Below, one piece after another: positions 16,951 to 25,405 of a stretch of 64,000 bases of DNA; the first letter of the stretch is position 1; the number at the start of each line of letters is the position of its first letter. A program made the translations under genes and the position numbers. The stretch spans positions 20,030-84,029 of the forward strand of contig DAHVQS010000005.1 in the NCBI GenBank assembly GCA_027317645.1, read 5' to 3'. Origin of the DNA: Paenalcaligenes sp021793095. Its GTDB lineage: Bacteria > Pseudomonadota > Gammaproteobacteria > Burkholderiales > Burkholderiaceae_B. The notes under the pieces are model-generated. The model did no database searches and had not been told where the DNA came from. It saw only the letters and a program-made list of their open reading frames with translations.

Positions 16951-17496
16951 ATGACTTCTGTAGCACAACGTTTAGTTTGGCTCGATATGGAGATGACAGG
17001 GCTCGATCCCAATAAAGAGCGCATCATTGAGGTGGCAGTGGTCGTCACCGAGGCCAACCTAGACGTCGTTGCCGAGGGCCCGGTATTGGTCATTCACCAA
17101 AGCGATGAATTACTTGACGCCATGGATGATTGGAATAAGTCAACGCATGGCCGTAGTGGTCTGATTGAAAAAGTAAAAAAATCCACATTAACAGAATCAG
17201 AGGCTGAGGAACAGCTCTTGGATTTTTTGCGTCAGCACGTTAAAGAAAACACTTCGCCCCTGTGCGGCAACACCATCAGCCAGGACCGACGCTTTATGTA
17301 TCGTTATATGCCACGCTTAGAGGCTTTTTTCCATTATCGTAATCTGGATGTCAGTACCCTCAAAGAGTTGGCAAAGCGTTGGAAGCCCGAGGTGGTGAGC
17401 AGTTTTAAAAAAGAAGGCAAGCATGAGGCTTTGGCAGATATTTACGAATCCATTGCCGAGTTAAAGCATTACCGCGAGCATTTTATTAAGTTGTGA
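16951..17496 (+). CDS. orn: Oligoribonuclease
   Basis: Orn degrades 2-5 nt RNA fragments, including pGpG from cyclic-di-GMP turnover. The 181-residue protein has the DEDDh exonuclease motifs: LDMEMTGLD (Exo I), CGNTISQDRRFMYRYMP (Exo II) and HEALADIYESIAELKHYR (Exo III, with the catalytic His). It lies divergent from the rsgA-protease pair. No terminator was recognised between orn and acpS. Confidence 0.97.
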   Translation: MTSVAQRLVWLDMEMTGLDPNKERIIEVAVVVTEANLDVVAEGPVLVIHQSDELLDAMDDWNKSTHGRSGLIEKVKKSTLTESEAEEQLLDFLRQHVKENTSPLCGNTISQDRRFMYRYMPRLEAFFHYRNLDVSTLKELAKRWKPEVVSSFKKEGKHEALADIYESIAELKHYREHFIKL

Positions 17497-17572
17497 GTGG
17501 CTTGAGAGGGGCCATTGATTGGTGTCCCTCTCACAGGCCGTGTTAAATAACCCTTAATTTTTATATGAACCA

Positions 17573-17989
17573 ATGACCTTAAACGGGATGCATATCGGCG
17601 GCATCGGTACGGATATTACCTATATCTCACGTATTGAGTCGACCTATGAACGCTTTGGGCAAAAGTTTGTCCGTCGCATCTTGGGGCCGCAAGAGCAACA
17701 GGTGTTTATGCGCCGTTGGCAGCGCCATCATCAGCGTGGGATGCGTTATTTAGCGACTCGATTCGCCGCCAAAGAAGCCTTTTCCAAGGCCATCGGCCTG
17801 GGGATGCGCATGCCGATGGCATGGTCGCGCATGCAAACGCTCAATGCGCCCAGCGGCAAGCCCCAGGTGGTATTGGCCCCTGAGCTCGATGCTTGGTATC
17901 GAGAGCGTTTTGGTCCCGCACATATTAGTCTGACAGACGAGTCTGATTTGGTGATGGCTTTTGCGGTGATTGAGGCTTTGGCCAGCTAA
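17573..17989 (+). CDS. acpS: Holo-[acyl-carrier-protein] synthase
   Basis: AcpS transfers 4'-phosphopantetheine from CoA to apo-ACP, needed for fatty acid synthesis. The 138-residue protein has GIGTDITYISRIE near the N terminus, with the metal-binding Asp, and RFAAKEAFSKAIGLGMR, with the WxxKEAxxKA-like signature, near residue 65. SLTDESDLVMAFAVIE is the typical C-terminal strand. The start is uncertain: ATG 17573 has no clear ribosome binding site, and ATG 17588 (MHIGGIGTDI) would give a more typical N terminus. It is followed by nagZ after 28 bases. Confidence 0.94.
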   Translation: MTLNGMHIGGIGTDITYISRIESTYERFGQKFVRRILGPQEQQVFMRRWQRHHQRGMRYLATRFAAKEAFSKAIGLGMRMPMAWSRMQTLNAPSGKPQVVLAPELDAWYRERFGPAHISLTDESDLVMAFAVIEALAS

Positions 17990-18017
17990 ACCCTTTTGTT
18001 TTGTAATCGGAGTTTTT

Positions 18018-19073
18018 ATGACGAGTTTAAACCTGCCGTTGGGGCCTGTGATGGTGGACATACAAGGTGGGACGCTGACGGATGCCGAACGGGCGCGTTT
18101 GCAACATCCCTTGGTTGGAGGGGTGATTTTATTTAGCCGCAATTTTACGGATCGTGCTCAGTTGACCGCGTTGTGCGCTGAAATTAATGCCTTGCGCAGC
18201 CCGGGGTTGCTAATCACCGTTGATCATGAAGGCGGTCGCGTACAGCGCTTCCAAAGCGATGGGTTCACCCATTTGCCTGCCATGCGTGCATTGGGCAAGT
18301 TATTCGAAGAAAACCCCGAGGAGGCGGTGACGGTTGCTCAGGCGGTTGGGTTTATTTTGGCCGCTGAGTTGCGTGCTTGTGGGGTTGATTTGAGCTTTAC
18401 GCCGGTATTAGATTTGGATTATGGCGTGAGTGAAGTCATTGGCAGTCGCTCTTTTCACCGCGATCCCGATATTGTCACTCGACTGGCTGAGTCTCTAATT
18501 CATGGTTTGGAGAAGGCGGGCATGGCAGCATGTGGCAAGCATTTCCCGGGGCATGGGGCGGTGAGTGTCGACTCTCATGTGGGTGTGCCGGTTGATGACC
18601 GTTATTTAAACGAGATTTTAGACGAGGATGTGGTCCCGTATCGGTGGCTAAGTGGGACCTTACTATCTGCGGTGATGCCTGCACATGTTATTTATCCTGA
18701 AGTTGACCATCAGCCAGCAGGGTTTTCACCGCACTGGTTGCAGCGTGTATTACGACGTTCGTTGGCTTATAACGGAGTTATTTTTTCAGATGATCTGAGC
18801 ATGGAGGGTGCCTCGGTCGCCGGGGGCATTGTCCAACGCGCGCAAGCCGCCCTGGGGGCAGGTTGTGATATGGTTTTAGTATGCAATGATCCAGACCGTG
18901 CAGATCAACTGCTGGCGGGTTTAAACTATCAAATGCCAGAGCTATCCCGACAGCGGATTCAGGCGCTCAAGCCCAATGCCTTTTCCATGAGCTGGGAGGA
19001 GCTCCAAGACGATGAGTACTATCGCTATGCACAAGAACTTCGATCGCGACACTTTTCTACGCCAGCTGCCTAA
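18018..19073 (+). CDS. nagZ: Beta-N-acetylhexosaminidase
   Basis: NagZ removes N-acetylglucosamine from anhydro-muropeptides in the cytoplasm during cell wall recycling. The 351-residue GH3 protein contains DHEGGRVQRF near residue 75, KHFPGHGAVSVDSHVG near 175 (with the catalytic His/Asp loop), and FSDDLSMEGA with the nucleophile Asp near 255. I chose ATG 18018 because CGGAG lies 7 bases before it; the frame also opens upstream at 17970 inside acpS. The 3' end overlaps uvrC by 62 bases. Confidence 0.95.
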   Translation: MTSLNLPLGPVMVDIQGGTLTDAERARLQHPLVGGVILFSRNFTDRAQLTALCAEINALRSPGLLITVDHEGGRVQRFQSDGFTHLPAMRALGKLFEENPEEAVTVAQAVGFILAAELRACGVDLSFTPVLDLDYGVSEVIGSRSFHRDPDIVTRLAESLIHGLEKAGMAACGKHFPGHGAVSVDSHVGVPVDDRYLNEILDEDVVPYRWLSGTLLSAVMPAHVIYPEVDHQPAGFSPHWLQRVLRRSLAYNGVIFSDDLSMEGASVAGGIVQRAQAALGAGCDMVLVCNDPDRADQLLAGLNYQMPELSRQRIQALKPNAFSMSWEELQDDEYYRYAQELRSRHFSTPAA

Positions 19074-20850
19074 TTTACCCGGGGTCTACCGTCATTTGGA
19101 TGAACAAGGGCGGGTATTGTATGTGGGCAAAGCGCGTGATTTGAAAAAACGGGTCAGTTCTTATTTTAGGTCGAGTAATCACGGGCCGCGGATTGCGCAC
19201 ATGATCACACAAATTGCGCGCGTTGAGGTCACCATCACACAAAGCGAGGCCGAGGCGTTATTGCTTGAGCATAATCTCATCAAGCAACTACAGCCGCGCT
19301 ATAACATCCTCTTTCGGGATGATAAGTCTTACCCCTATTTGCAAGTCAGTGATCACGAGGCACCGCGAATTGCTTATTATCGTGGGGCAACCAACAAGGG
19401 GGGGCGTTTTTTTGGGCCTTACCCTAATGCTTGGGCAGTACGCGAGACATTACAAATTTTGCAGCGCGTGTTTCGTTTGCGGACCTGCGAAGATGGGGTG
19501 TATGCCAACCGTTCGCGTCCCTGTCTGCTATACCAGATTAACCGCTGCTCTGCCCCATGTGTGGGCGCCATCGAATTATCCGACTACCAAGCAGATGTGG
19601 CACGGGCTGTACGTTTTCTAGAGGGGCACACCACCGATGTGCTGACCGAAATAGAAAATAAAATGCAGGATGCGGCCAATGAATTTGCCTATGAGCAAGC
19701 AGCTGTTTATAGGGATCAGATGCGTGCGTTGGCCGCGGTATTGCACCAGCAGACGATGGAGGCACAAAACCCCATTGATGCAGATGTCTTGGTGGTTGAG
19801 CAGCAGGGCAATCAGTTTTGTGTCAATTTAGCCATGATCCGCGCGGGCCGGCACTTAGGGGATCGGGCTTTTTTCCCTCGCCAAGCCGAGCAAGAGAGCC
19901 CCAATGAAGTTTTAAATGCTTTTGTTGCCCAGCACTATATAGAACGACCTTTACCTGATGTATTAATTTGCTCACATGCTTTGGATACCCAAGGTGTGAT
20001 CGAGTTATTGCAAGAACAGCACCAAAAGAGTGTGCGTGTGATGACGCAGCCTCAAGGGGTGCGCCGTGCTTGGCTAGAGCAGGCACAAAAGAATGCACGA
20101 TTGGCCATAGAACGGCATTTAGGCGAGACTTTATCGCAGGTGCAGCGGGCCCGTGCACTGGTGGACGAGCTCCAGCTAGACATTGAGGAAACGGCACTTG
20201 AGTCTTTACGTGTAGAGTGCTTTGATATTAGTCATACCGCGGGCGAGGCAACACAGGCATCCTGTGTGGTATACACCCAGTGCCAGATGCAGCCGTCTTT
20301 ATATCGCCGTTATAACATAGTCGGCATACAGGCAGGCGACGATTATGCAGCGATGCGGCAGGTCCTCAAAAGGCGCTATGAACATGTGGTTGAGCAAGGC
20401 ACAGAGATGCCACATGTGGTCTTGATTGATGGTGGGAAAGGGCAGTTGAGCAGCGCCAAAGAGGTGTTTGCTGAGTTGGGCTTGGCCCCTGATTATTTGG
20501 TGGCTGTTGCCAAAGGAGAGCAACGGCAGACGGGATTAGAGACCTTGTATTTTGGCGACGGACGGCCGTCCGTCGAGCTGGGGGGGCATCACCCCGCGCT
20601 GATGTTGGTCGCGGAAATACGCGATGAGGCGCACCGTTTTGCCATTACGGGGATGCGGGCGCGGCGTGCACGGGCCCGTAACAGCTCGCGGCTCGAGGAT
20701 ATCCCGGGGGTGGGGCCCAAGCGCCGCCAGCGTTTGCTGGCACGCTTCGGCGGCTTTTCTGGTGTGGCTAATGCCAGCATCAAAGATCTCTGTGCGGTTG
20801 AGGGGATTTCTAAGGCAATGGCTGAGCGCATTTATCATGCCTTGCGTTAA
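19012..20850 (+). CDS. uvrC: Excinuclease ABC subunit C
   Basis: UvrC makes both incisions in nucleotide excision repair. The 612-residue protein has the N-terminal GIY-YIG nuclease (LPGVYRHL, VLYVGKARDLKKR), a UVR motif near residues 205-240, the RNase H-like second nuclease with CFDISHTAGEATQASCVV and VLIDGGKGQLS, and two C-terminal helix-hairpin-helix units (DIPGVGPKRRQRLLARFGG). The start ATG 19012 is inside nagZ and is backed by GGGAGGAG at 18994-19001. ATG 19027 is an alternative. It is followed closely by pgsA, a common arrangement. Confidence 0.97.
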   Translation: MSTIAMHKNFDRDTFLRQLPNLPGVYRHLDEQGRVLYVGKARDLKKRVSSYFRSSNHGPRIAHMITQIARVEVTITQSEAEALLLEHNLIKQLQPRYNILFRDDKSYPYLQVSDHEAPRIAYYRGATNKGGRFFGPYPNAWAVRETLQILQRVFRLRTCEDGVYANRSRPCLLYQINRCSAPCVGAIELSDYQADVARAVRFLEGHTTDVLTEIENKMQDAANEFAYEQAAVYRDQMRALAAVLHQQTMEAQNPIDADVLVVEQQGNQFCVNLAMIRAGRHLGDRAFFPRQAEQESPNEVLNAFVAQHYIERPLPDVLICSHALDTQGVIELLQEQHQKSVRVMTQPQGVRRAWLEQAQKNARLAIERHLGETLSQVQRARALVDELQLDIEETALESLRVECFDISHTAGEATQASCVVYTQCQMQPSLYRRYNIVGIQAGDDYAAMRQVLKRRYEHVVEQGTEMPHVVLIDGGKGQLSSAKEVFAELGLAPDYLVAVAKGEQRQTGLETLYFGDGRPSVELGGHHPALMLVAEIRDEAHRFAITGMRARRARARNSSRLEDIPGVGPKRRQRLLARFGGFSGVANASIKDLCAVEGISKAMAERIYHALR

Positions 20851-20863
20851 ATAGTGAAAGATT

Positions 20864-21436
20864 ATGCATTTTAATTTTCCTTTGGCCCTGACGTGGCTCC
20901 GTATCGTCGTAATTCCGTTATTTTTACTGCTGTATTTTGTGCCGCACCAATGGTTGGCTGAACCGATACGTGATTGTATTGCCGCAGTTATTTTTATATT
21001 GGCCGCTGTCACTGACTGGTTGGATGGCTGGTTAGCGCGTCGCTGGAAGCAAACCACCGCATTTGGTGCTTTTTTGGATCCCGTGGCCGATAAACTAATG
21101 GTGACCGCCGCGTTATTGATCTTGCTGTATTTGGGGCGCATTGATCCGGTGGTTTCTTTCATTATTATTGGCCGCGAGATTACTATTTCAGCCTTACGCG
21201 AATGGATGGCTAAGCTCGGCGCCAGTGGGAGTGTGGCGGTGCATTGGCTGGGTAAATTTAAAACTGCTGCTCAGATGATATCTATCCCCTGCTTGCTGTA
21301 CGCGCAGCCACTGTATGACGTACCTTTATTCTTGATTGGAAAAGTGTTAATAGTGGTAGCAGCGATACTGACTTTATGGTCGATGTTTTATTATTTACGC
21401 AAGGCGTGGCCAGAACTCGTTAAAAAGGGCGTGTAG
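20864..21436 (+). CDS. pgsA: CDP-diacylglycerol-glycerol-3-phosphate 3-phosphatidyltransferase
   Basis: PgsA makes phosphatidylglycerol phosphate, the committed step to PG and cardiolipin. The 190-residue membrane enzyme has the CDP-alcohol phosphotransferase signature DWLDGWLARRW followed by GAFLDPVADK (about residues 47-73), plus an REITISALREW segment. Four or more hydrophobic helices are visible. The uvrC-pgsA order is widespread. It ends 2 bases before the MFS gene. Confidence 0.96.
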   Translation: MHFNFPLALTWLRIVVIPLFLLLYFVPHQWLAEPIRDCIAAVIFILAAVTDWLDGWLARRWKQTTAFGAFLDPVADKLMVTAALLILLYLGRIDPVVSFIIIGREITISALREWMAKLGASGSVAVHWLGKFKTAAQMISIPCLLYAQPLYDVPLFLIGKVLIVVAAILTLWSMFYYLRKAWPELVKKGV

Positions 21437-21438
21437 CA

Positions 21439-22731
21439 ATGCATTCCGATAATCCCGAACAGCTGCTGCGGCGCAATGATTGGTTGCTAATCTCATTGAT
21501 TGGGGCCATCCATGGCAGCTCGCATTTTTTTCAGTTGGTCTTCCCTACTTTATTCCTGTATTTAAACCAAGCCTTTGGCTTTGATTATTTACAGCTGGGT
21601 TTTCTGGTGACTGCTTTTTTCTTTGTCTCCGGGCTAGGGCAAGCTTCGTCAGGGTTTATTGTGGATCGCATTGGGCCGATGCCGGTGCTGCATTTTGGGC
21701 TACTTTCTTTTGTGATCGCCGGCGTGTTGATCGCCGTCTCACAAAACTATTGGATGTTGCTGGCGGCTGCAGTCATTGGGGGGGCAGGTAACTCTGTTTA
21801 TCACCCAGTGGATTATTCCATTATTAATCAACGCGTCAGTCCCGCACGGCTAGGCCATGCATTTAGTGTGCATGGTTTAACGGGCAATTTGGGGTGGGCG
21901 CTGGCGCCTATTTTCATCACCACCTTGGCGATGTGGTGGGGTTGGCGTGCCGCGGCTTTCGGGGCCGGCATGCTGGTGCTGGTGATTTATTGCTTTGCAT
22001 TATTGGGGCGGCATTTGCTCAGTGGGGCGCAGCCTGCTTTGCAGCAAACACTTGAGGCGGAACAACGCAAGGCTGCCAAAACAGAAACGGCGGATGATTT
22101 ATCAGAGCATACAGTATGGCAAACGGTGATTGCCATCGTTAAAAAGCCGGCGCTGTGGGGGGCTTTTTTATTCTTTGCCTTTTCATCTGTGGCCTTGTCC
22201 GCCGTGCAGAACTACACCATCCCATTGATGTCAACGGTCTATCGCCTATCCGAAATGCTTTCTAGTTTCAGTTTGTCTGCTTATATGGTGACTGCCGCTG
22301 TCGGCATGATTGCAGGGGGATTTTTAGCCGGGGCCAGCGCTCGTTCTGAGCGCATTGTTTTTGTTTCTTTAGTATTTGCTGGGCTCATTTTGCTCTTATT
22401 GGCATTTTCTGTGGTGCCCGGCTGGGCAGCGATGGGGTTGGTCGCACTCGCCGGTTTTTGTTCCGGGGTGGCCGCGCCTTCACGTGATATGTTGATCCGG
22501 CGCGTGGCACCTAAGGGGGCGACCGGGACGATTTATGGTCTGGTCTATTCAGGGATGGATGTGGGCGCATCGGTGGCGCCAGCTGTCTTTGGGTACTTGG
22601 TCGATGCCCAAATAGAGCGCGGCCCTTGGTATGGTGCCGCATTGGCCTTTGTGATTTCGGCGCTGCTCGCGGTCTATGTGGCTTATGCAGCACAACAGCA
22701 GCAACGCCAGGTGCAGCCCGAATACGCTTGA
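21439..22731 (+). CDS. MFS transporter, fosmidomycin-resistance (Fsr)-like
   Basis: The 430-residue protein has about 12 hydrophobic helices with a charged cytoplasmic loop near residues 200-225. The N terminus contains IHGSSHFFQLVFPTLFLYL, and GAGNSVYHPVDYSIIN comes later. Both resemble the Fsr branch of the major facilitator superfamily, which exports fosmidomycin in E. coli; the natural substrate is unknown. Translation starts 2 bases after pgsA stops, so it is likely in the same operon. I am sure of the superfamily and less sure of the branch. Confidence 0.85.
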   Translation: MHSDNPEQLLRRNDWLLISLIGAIHGSSHFFQLVFPTLFLYLNQAFGFDYLQLGFLVTAFFFVSGLGQASSGFIVDRIGPMPVLHFGLLSFVIAGVLIAVSQNYWMLLAAAVIGGAGNSVYHPVDYSIINQRVSPARLGHAFSVHGLTGNLGWALAPIFITTLAMWWGWRAAAFGAGMLVLVIYCFALLGRHLLSGAQPALQQTLEAEQRKAAKTETADDLSEHTVWQTVIAIVKKPALWGAFLFFAFSSVALSAVQNYTIPLMSTVYRLSEMLSSFSLSAYMVTAAVGMIAGGFLAGASARSERIVFVSLVFAGLILLLLAFSVVPGWAAMGLVALAGFCSGVAAPSRDMLIRRVAPKGATGTIYGLVYSGMDVGASVAPAVFGYLVDAQIERGPWYGAALAFVISALLAVYVAYAAQQQQRQVQPEYA

Positions 22732-22802
22732 TGCGCTTATGATTGCTGCGGCGACGTTGTTTTAACGGCACCACGTAGATCATTGTGTGGGCCCAATATC
22801 GG

Positions 22803-23624
22803 CTACTGACGCGTGCTGCGCAGTGGGATGGGTGCGCGATTTTCTGTACTGCGCCATGGGTTAATGTCTAAACCTCCGCGACGTGTGTACAGAGCCTGTA
22901 CATGAAGCGTTTGTGGGTTGCATTGGTTGAGCAAATCACAAAAAATACGCTCGACACAGTGTTCATGAAACTCATTGTGGCTGCGATAAGAAACAATATA
23001 TTCCAGCAGCCGACCCCGATCTATTTTAGGGCCGCTATAGCGGATGAGCAGACTGCCCCAGTCAGGTTGTTGGGTAATGAGGCAATTAGATTTTAATAAA
23101 TGAGAAACCAAGGTCTCGTTCTCAACGGTTTCATCCGTACAGCGTAAATGGGTGGGTATGGGGTGAGATAAGCGCTGTTCAAAAGGCGCGTCATCAATGC
23201 GTATGCCCTGTAAGGGGGTGATCTGCGCGCTGGGGGCGACATCTACCGCAAAGAGCTGCACTTGGACTGAGCTTTGAGCGGTAGCGCTAAGATCTTTTTC
23301 TAAGGTGCGTTGCACCTCTTGCCAGTCGTCAAATTGGGTTTCGTTAAAAGAATTGAGATAAAGCTTGAGTGATTTGGACTCAATCAGGCAGGGACTGTCA
23401 TGAGGCAGAGTAAAGCGGGCCAATGCCACCTGTGGGCAGCCATTAGGGCCTAACCAAGAGAGCTCATAGGCATTCCAAACATCTTGGCCATACCACTGGG
23501 TCGGCAACTGCAGTTGCTCGCGCTGGGTGGCGCGAGGTAAGGAGAACAGCAGTTTTGGATCGTAGTGTGCGTTGTATGCAACAGCTTTCCCAAGAGGGGA
23601 TTGGTTGAGTGAATCTGTGCTCAT
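22803..23624 (-). CDS. queF: NADPH-dependent 7-cyano-7-deazaguanine reductase
   Basis: QueF reduces preQ0 to preQ1 in queuosine (tRNA wobble base) synthesis. The 273-residue protein is of the long, two-domain (type II) form. SLKLYLNSFN with the upstream IESKS motif lies in the N-terminal half, and the catalytic Cys occurs in KSNCLITQQPDWG near residue 185, followed by SYRSHNEFHEHCVERIF. It is convergent with the MFS gene and divergent from aceA. QueH, another enzyme of the pathway, is encoded at 36283. Confidence 0.95.
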   Translation of the reverse strand: MSTDSLNQSPLGKAVAYNAHYDPKLLFSLPRATQREQLQLPTQWYGQDVWNAYELSWLGPNGCPQVALARFTLPHDSPCLIESKSLKLYLNSFNETQFDDWQEVQRTLEKDLSATAQSSVQVQLFAVDVAPSAQITPLQGIRIDDAPFEQRLSHPIPTHLRCTDETVENETLVSHLLKSNCLITQQPDWGSLLIRYSGPKIDRGRLLEYIVSYRSHNEFHEHCVERIFCDLLNQCNPQTLHVQALYTRRGGLDINPWRSTENRAPIPLRSTRQ

Positions 23625-23808
23625 TTAAAACCTATTTTGCAAATCAGAAAAGGGTGTTTTTCCATATTTTGGTAATCTCATTCTACCATGTGAAATTCAC
23701 TTGCTGCACTGCCGTAAAAGTTATTTCATAACAAGGTTTTTCTTGCCGCAATACGAAATGTTATTAATAAGTCATTGATTTTTAAGGGTATAAAATACTG
23801 TCTTGTAT

Positions 23809-23826
23809 AAGATATAAGTGTATCTT
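23809..23826 (+). promoter_or_regulatory. Inverted repeat upstream of aceA
   Basis: AAGATA-TAAGTG-TATCTT is a perfect 6-base inverted repeat with a 6-base spacer, about 90 bases before aceA. It could be an operator for a dimeric regulator; the regulator is unknown. The rest of the 291-base queF-aceA gap is AT-rich and holds no gene that I can support. Confidence 0.3.
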
Positions 23827-23915
23827 GTTGAGCAGCATTTCCGTACAATGGATGTAAAGCTGGAAACAGCACAGAAATTATTTTTTCTTTTTATCCATTG
23901 TTTTAGGAGTTCACC

Positions 23916-25217
23916 ATGAGCCAGCGAGAAACCGCTATTCGTGATTTGCAAAAGGAGTGGGCAGAAAACCCCAGATGGCAGGGCATTAAGCGTGATTACA
24001 GCGCTGAGGATGTGGTTAATTTACAGGGTTCGATGGTTGAAGAGCATACATTAGCCCGACGTGGTGCAGAAAAGCTCTGGAAATATATTAATGAAGAACC
24101 CTTTATCAACTCGTTGGGGGCATTGACGGGCAACCAGGCCATGCAGCAGGTCAAGGCGGGTCTTAAGGCCATTTATCTATCTGGATGGCAGGTGGCTGGG
24201 GATGCGAATATTGCGGGTGAGATGTATCCGGACCAGTCCTTATATCCCATCAACTCCGTACCTAAGGTCGCTGAACGTATCAATAATGCATTACGCCGTT
24301 GCGACCAAATCCAGTGGTCCGAAGGGGTAAACCCTGGTGACGAAGGGTATGTGGATTATTTTGCGCCTATTGTCGCGGATGCAGAGGCTGGTTTTGGTGG
24401 TGTATTAAACGCCTTTGAGTTGATGAAGGGGATGATTCGTGCGGGTTGCTCTGGTGTGCACTTTGAAGACCAGTTGGCCTCGGTTAAAAAGTGTGGCCAT
24501 TTAGGGGGCAAGGTATTGGTGCCTACCCGCGAGGCAGTATCCAAACTCAGTGCTGCCCGTTTGGCTGCTGATGTGCTTAATGTGCCCACCATTCTCATGG
24601 CGCGTACTGATGCAGATGCAGCAGACCTAGTCACCAGTGATATTGATGAAAATGATCGTCCTTTCATCACGGGCGAACGCACCGTAGAAGGGTTTTACCG
24701 CACCCGTGCAGGGATTGAACAGGCGATATCTCGGGGGTTGGCTTATGCTCCCTATGCGGATCTGATCTGGTGTGAAACCTCTACCCCTGATTTAGACTAT
24801 GCCCGTCAGTTTGCAGAAGCTATTCATAAGCAGTTTCCCGGTAAACTGTTGGCTTATAACTGCTCACCTTCCTTTAACTGGAAGAAAAACCTAGATGATG
24901 ACACGATTCGTCGCTTCCAACGCGAACTAGGGGCGATGGGCTATAAGTTCCAGTTCATTACCTTGGCAGGCTTCCACTCCCTAAATTACGGCATGTTTGA
25001 TTTGGCTTATGGCTATGCTCGTGACCACATGAGCGCCTTTGTGGATTTACAACAAAGGGAGTTTGCAGCTGCAGAACGTGGCTTTACCGCCGTTCGCCAC
25101 CAACGCGAAGTGGGGACTGGTTATTTTGATGCGGTTACCCAAGTCATTGAGCAGGGTGAGTCGTCTACCACTGCATTGACTGGTTCAACTGAGGAAGCGC
25201 AATTTGCCACCTCTTAG
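23916..25217 (+). CDS. aceA: Isocitrate lyase
   Basis: Isocitrate lyase splits isocitrate into succinate and glyoxylate in the glyoxylate shunt, used for growth on acetate and fatty acids. The 433-residue protein has the catalytic KKCGHLGGK motif near residue 190, YPDQSLYP and DAEAGFGG (Mg-binding) earlier, and LAYNCSPSFNWKK later. TTTAGGAG lies before ATG 23916. Malate synthase is not in the window. A structured 3' region and a terminator follow. Confidence 0.97.
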   Translation: MSQRETAIRDLQKEWAENPRWQGIKRDYSAEDVVNLQGSMVEEHTLARRGAEKLWKYINEEPFINSLGALTGNQAMQQVKAGLKAIYLSGWQVAGDANIAGEMYPDQSLYPINSVPKVAERINNALRRCDQIQWSEGVNPGDEGYVDYFAPIVADAEAGFGGVLNAFELMKGMIRAGCSGVHFEDQLASVKKCGHLGGKVLVPTREAVSKLSAARLAADVLNVPTILMARTDADAADLVTSDIDENDRPFITGERTVEGFYRTRAGIEQAISRGLAYAPYADLIWCETSTPDLDYARQFAEAIHKQFPGKLLAYNCSPSFNWKKNLDDDTIRRFQRELGAMGYKFQFITLAGFHSLNYGMFDLAYGYARDHMSAFVDLQQREFAAAERGFTAVRHQREVGTGYFDAVTQVIEQGESSTTALTGSTEEAQFATS

Positions 25218-25225
25218 TAAGCGTG

Positions 25226-25285
25226 AGTGATGGGAGTCATCACTTAGCTGGAGGGCGCAGTGCCGTCGGCAGGACGGTACTGCGC
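25226..25285 (+). other. Two stable RNA hairpins in the aceA 3' region, possible small RNA
   Basis: AGTGATG/CATCACT (25226-25244, loop GGAGT) is followed by a 13-base-pair stem at 25255-25285 (GCGCAGTGCCGTC against GACGGTACTGCGC, one G-T pair, 5-base loop). Neither has a T tract. Together with the terminator at 25368 they make a 185-base, gene-free, highly structured stretch. It could be an mRNA 3' end that yields a small RNA, or simply a stabilising 3' UTR. Confidence 0.4.
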
Positions 25286-25367
25286 AATGCCCAAACCAGT
25301 CTGCAGTTTGTCTGAAAGTCCAAAAAAACAAATAAAGTAGTGGTTTACTTGTAGTGTGTTGTCTTAT

Positions 25368-25402
25368 GCCCTTAAACTATATATGTTTAAGGGCTTTTTT
25401 TT
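25368..25402 (+). terminator. Strong intrinsic terminator between aceA and the CcoI-like gene
   Basis: A perfect 10-base-pair stem, GCCCTTAAAC / GTTTAAGGGC (25368-25377, 25385-25394), is followed by eight Ts. It ends only 3 bases before the next start codon, so that gene has no obvious promoter or ribosome binding site of its own downstream of it. Confidence 0.93.
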
Positions 25403-25405
25403 ACT

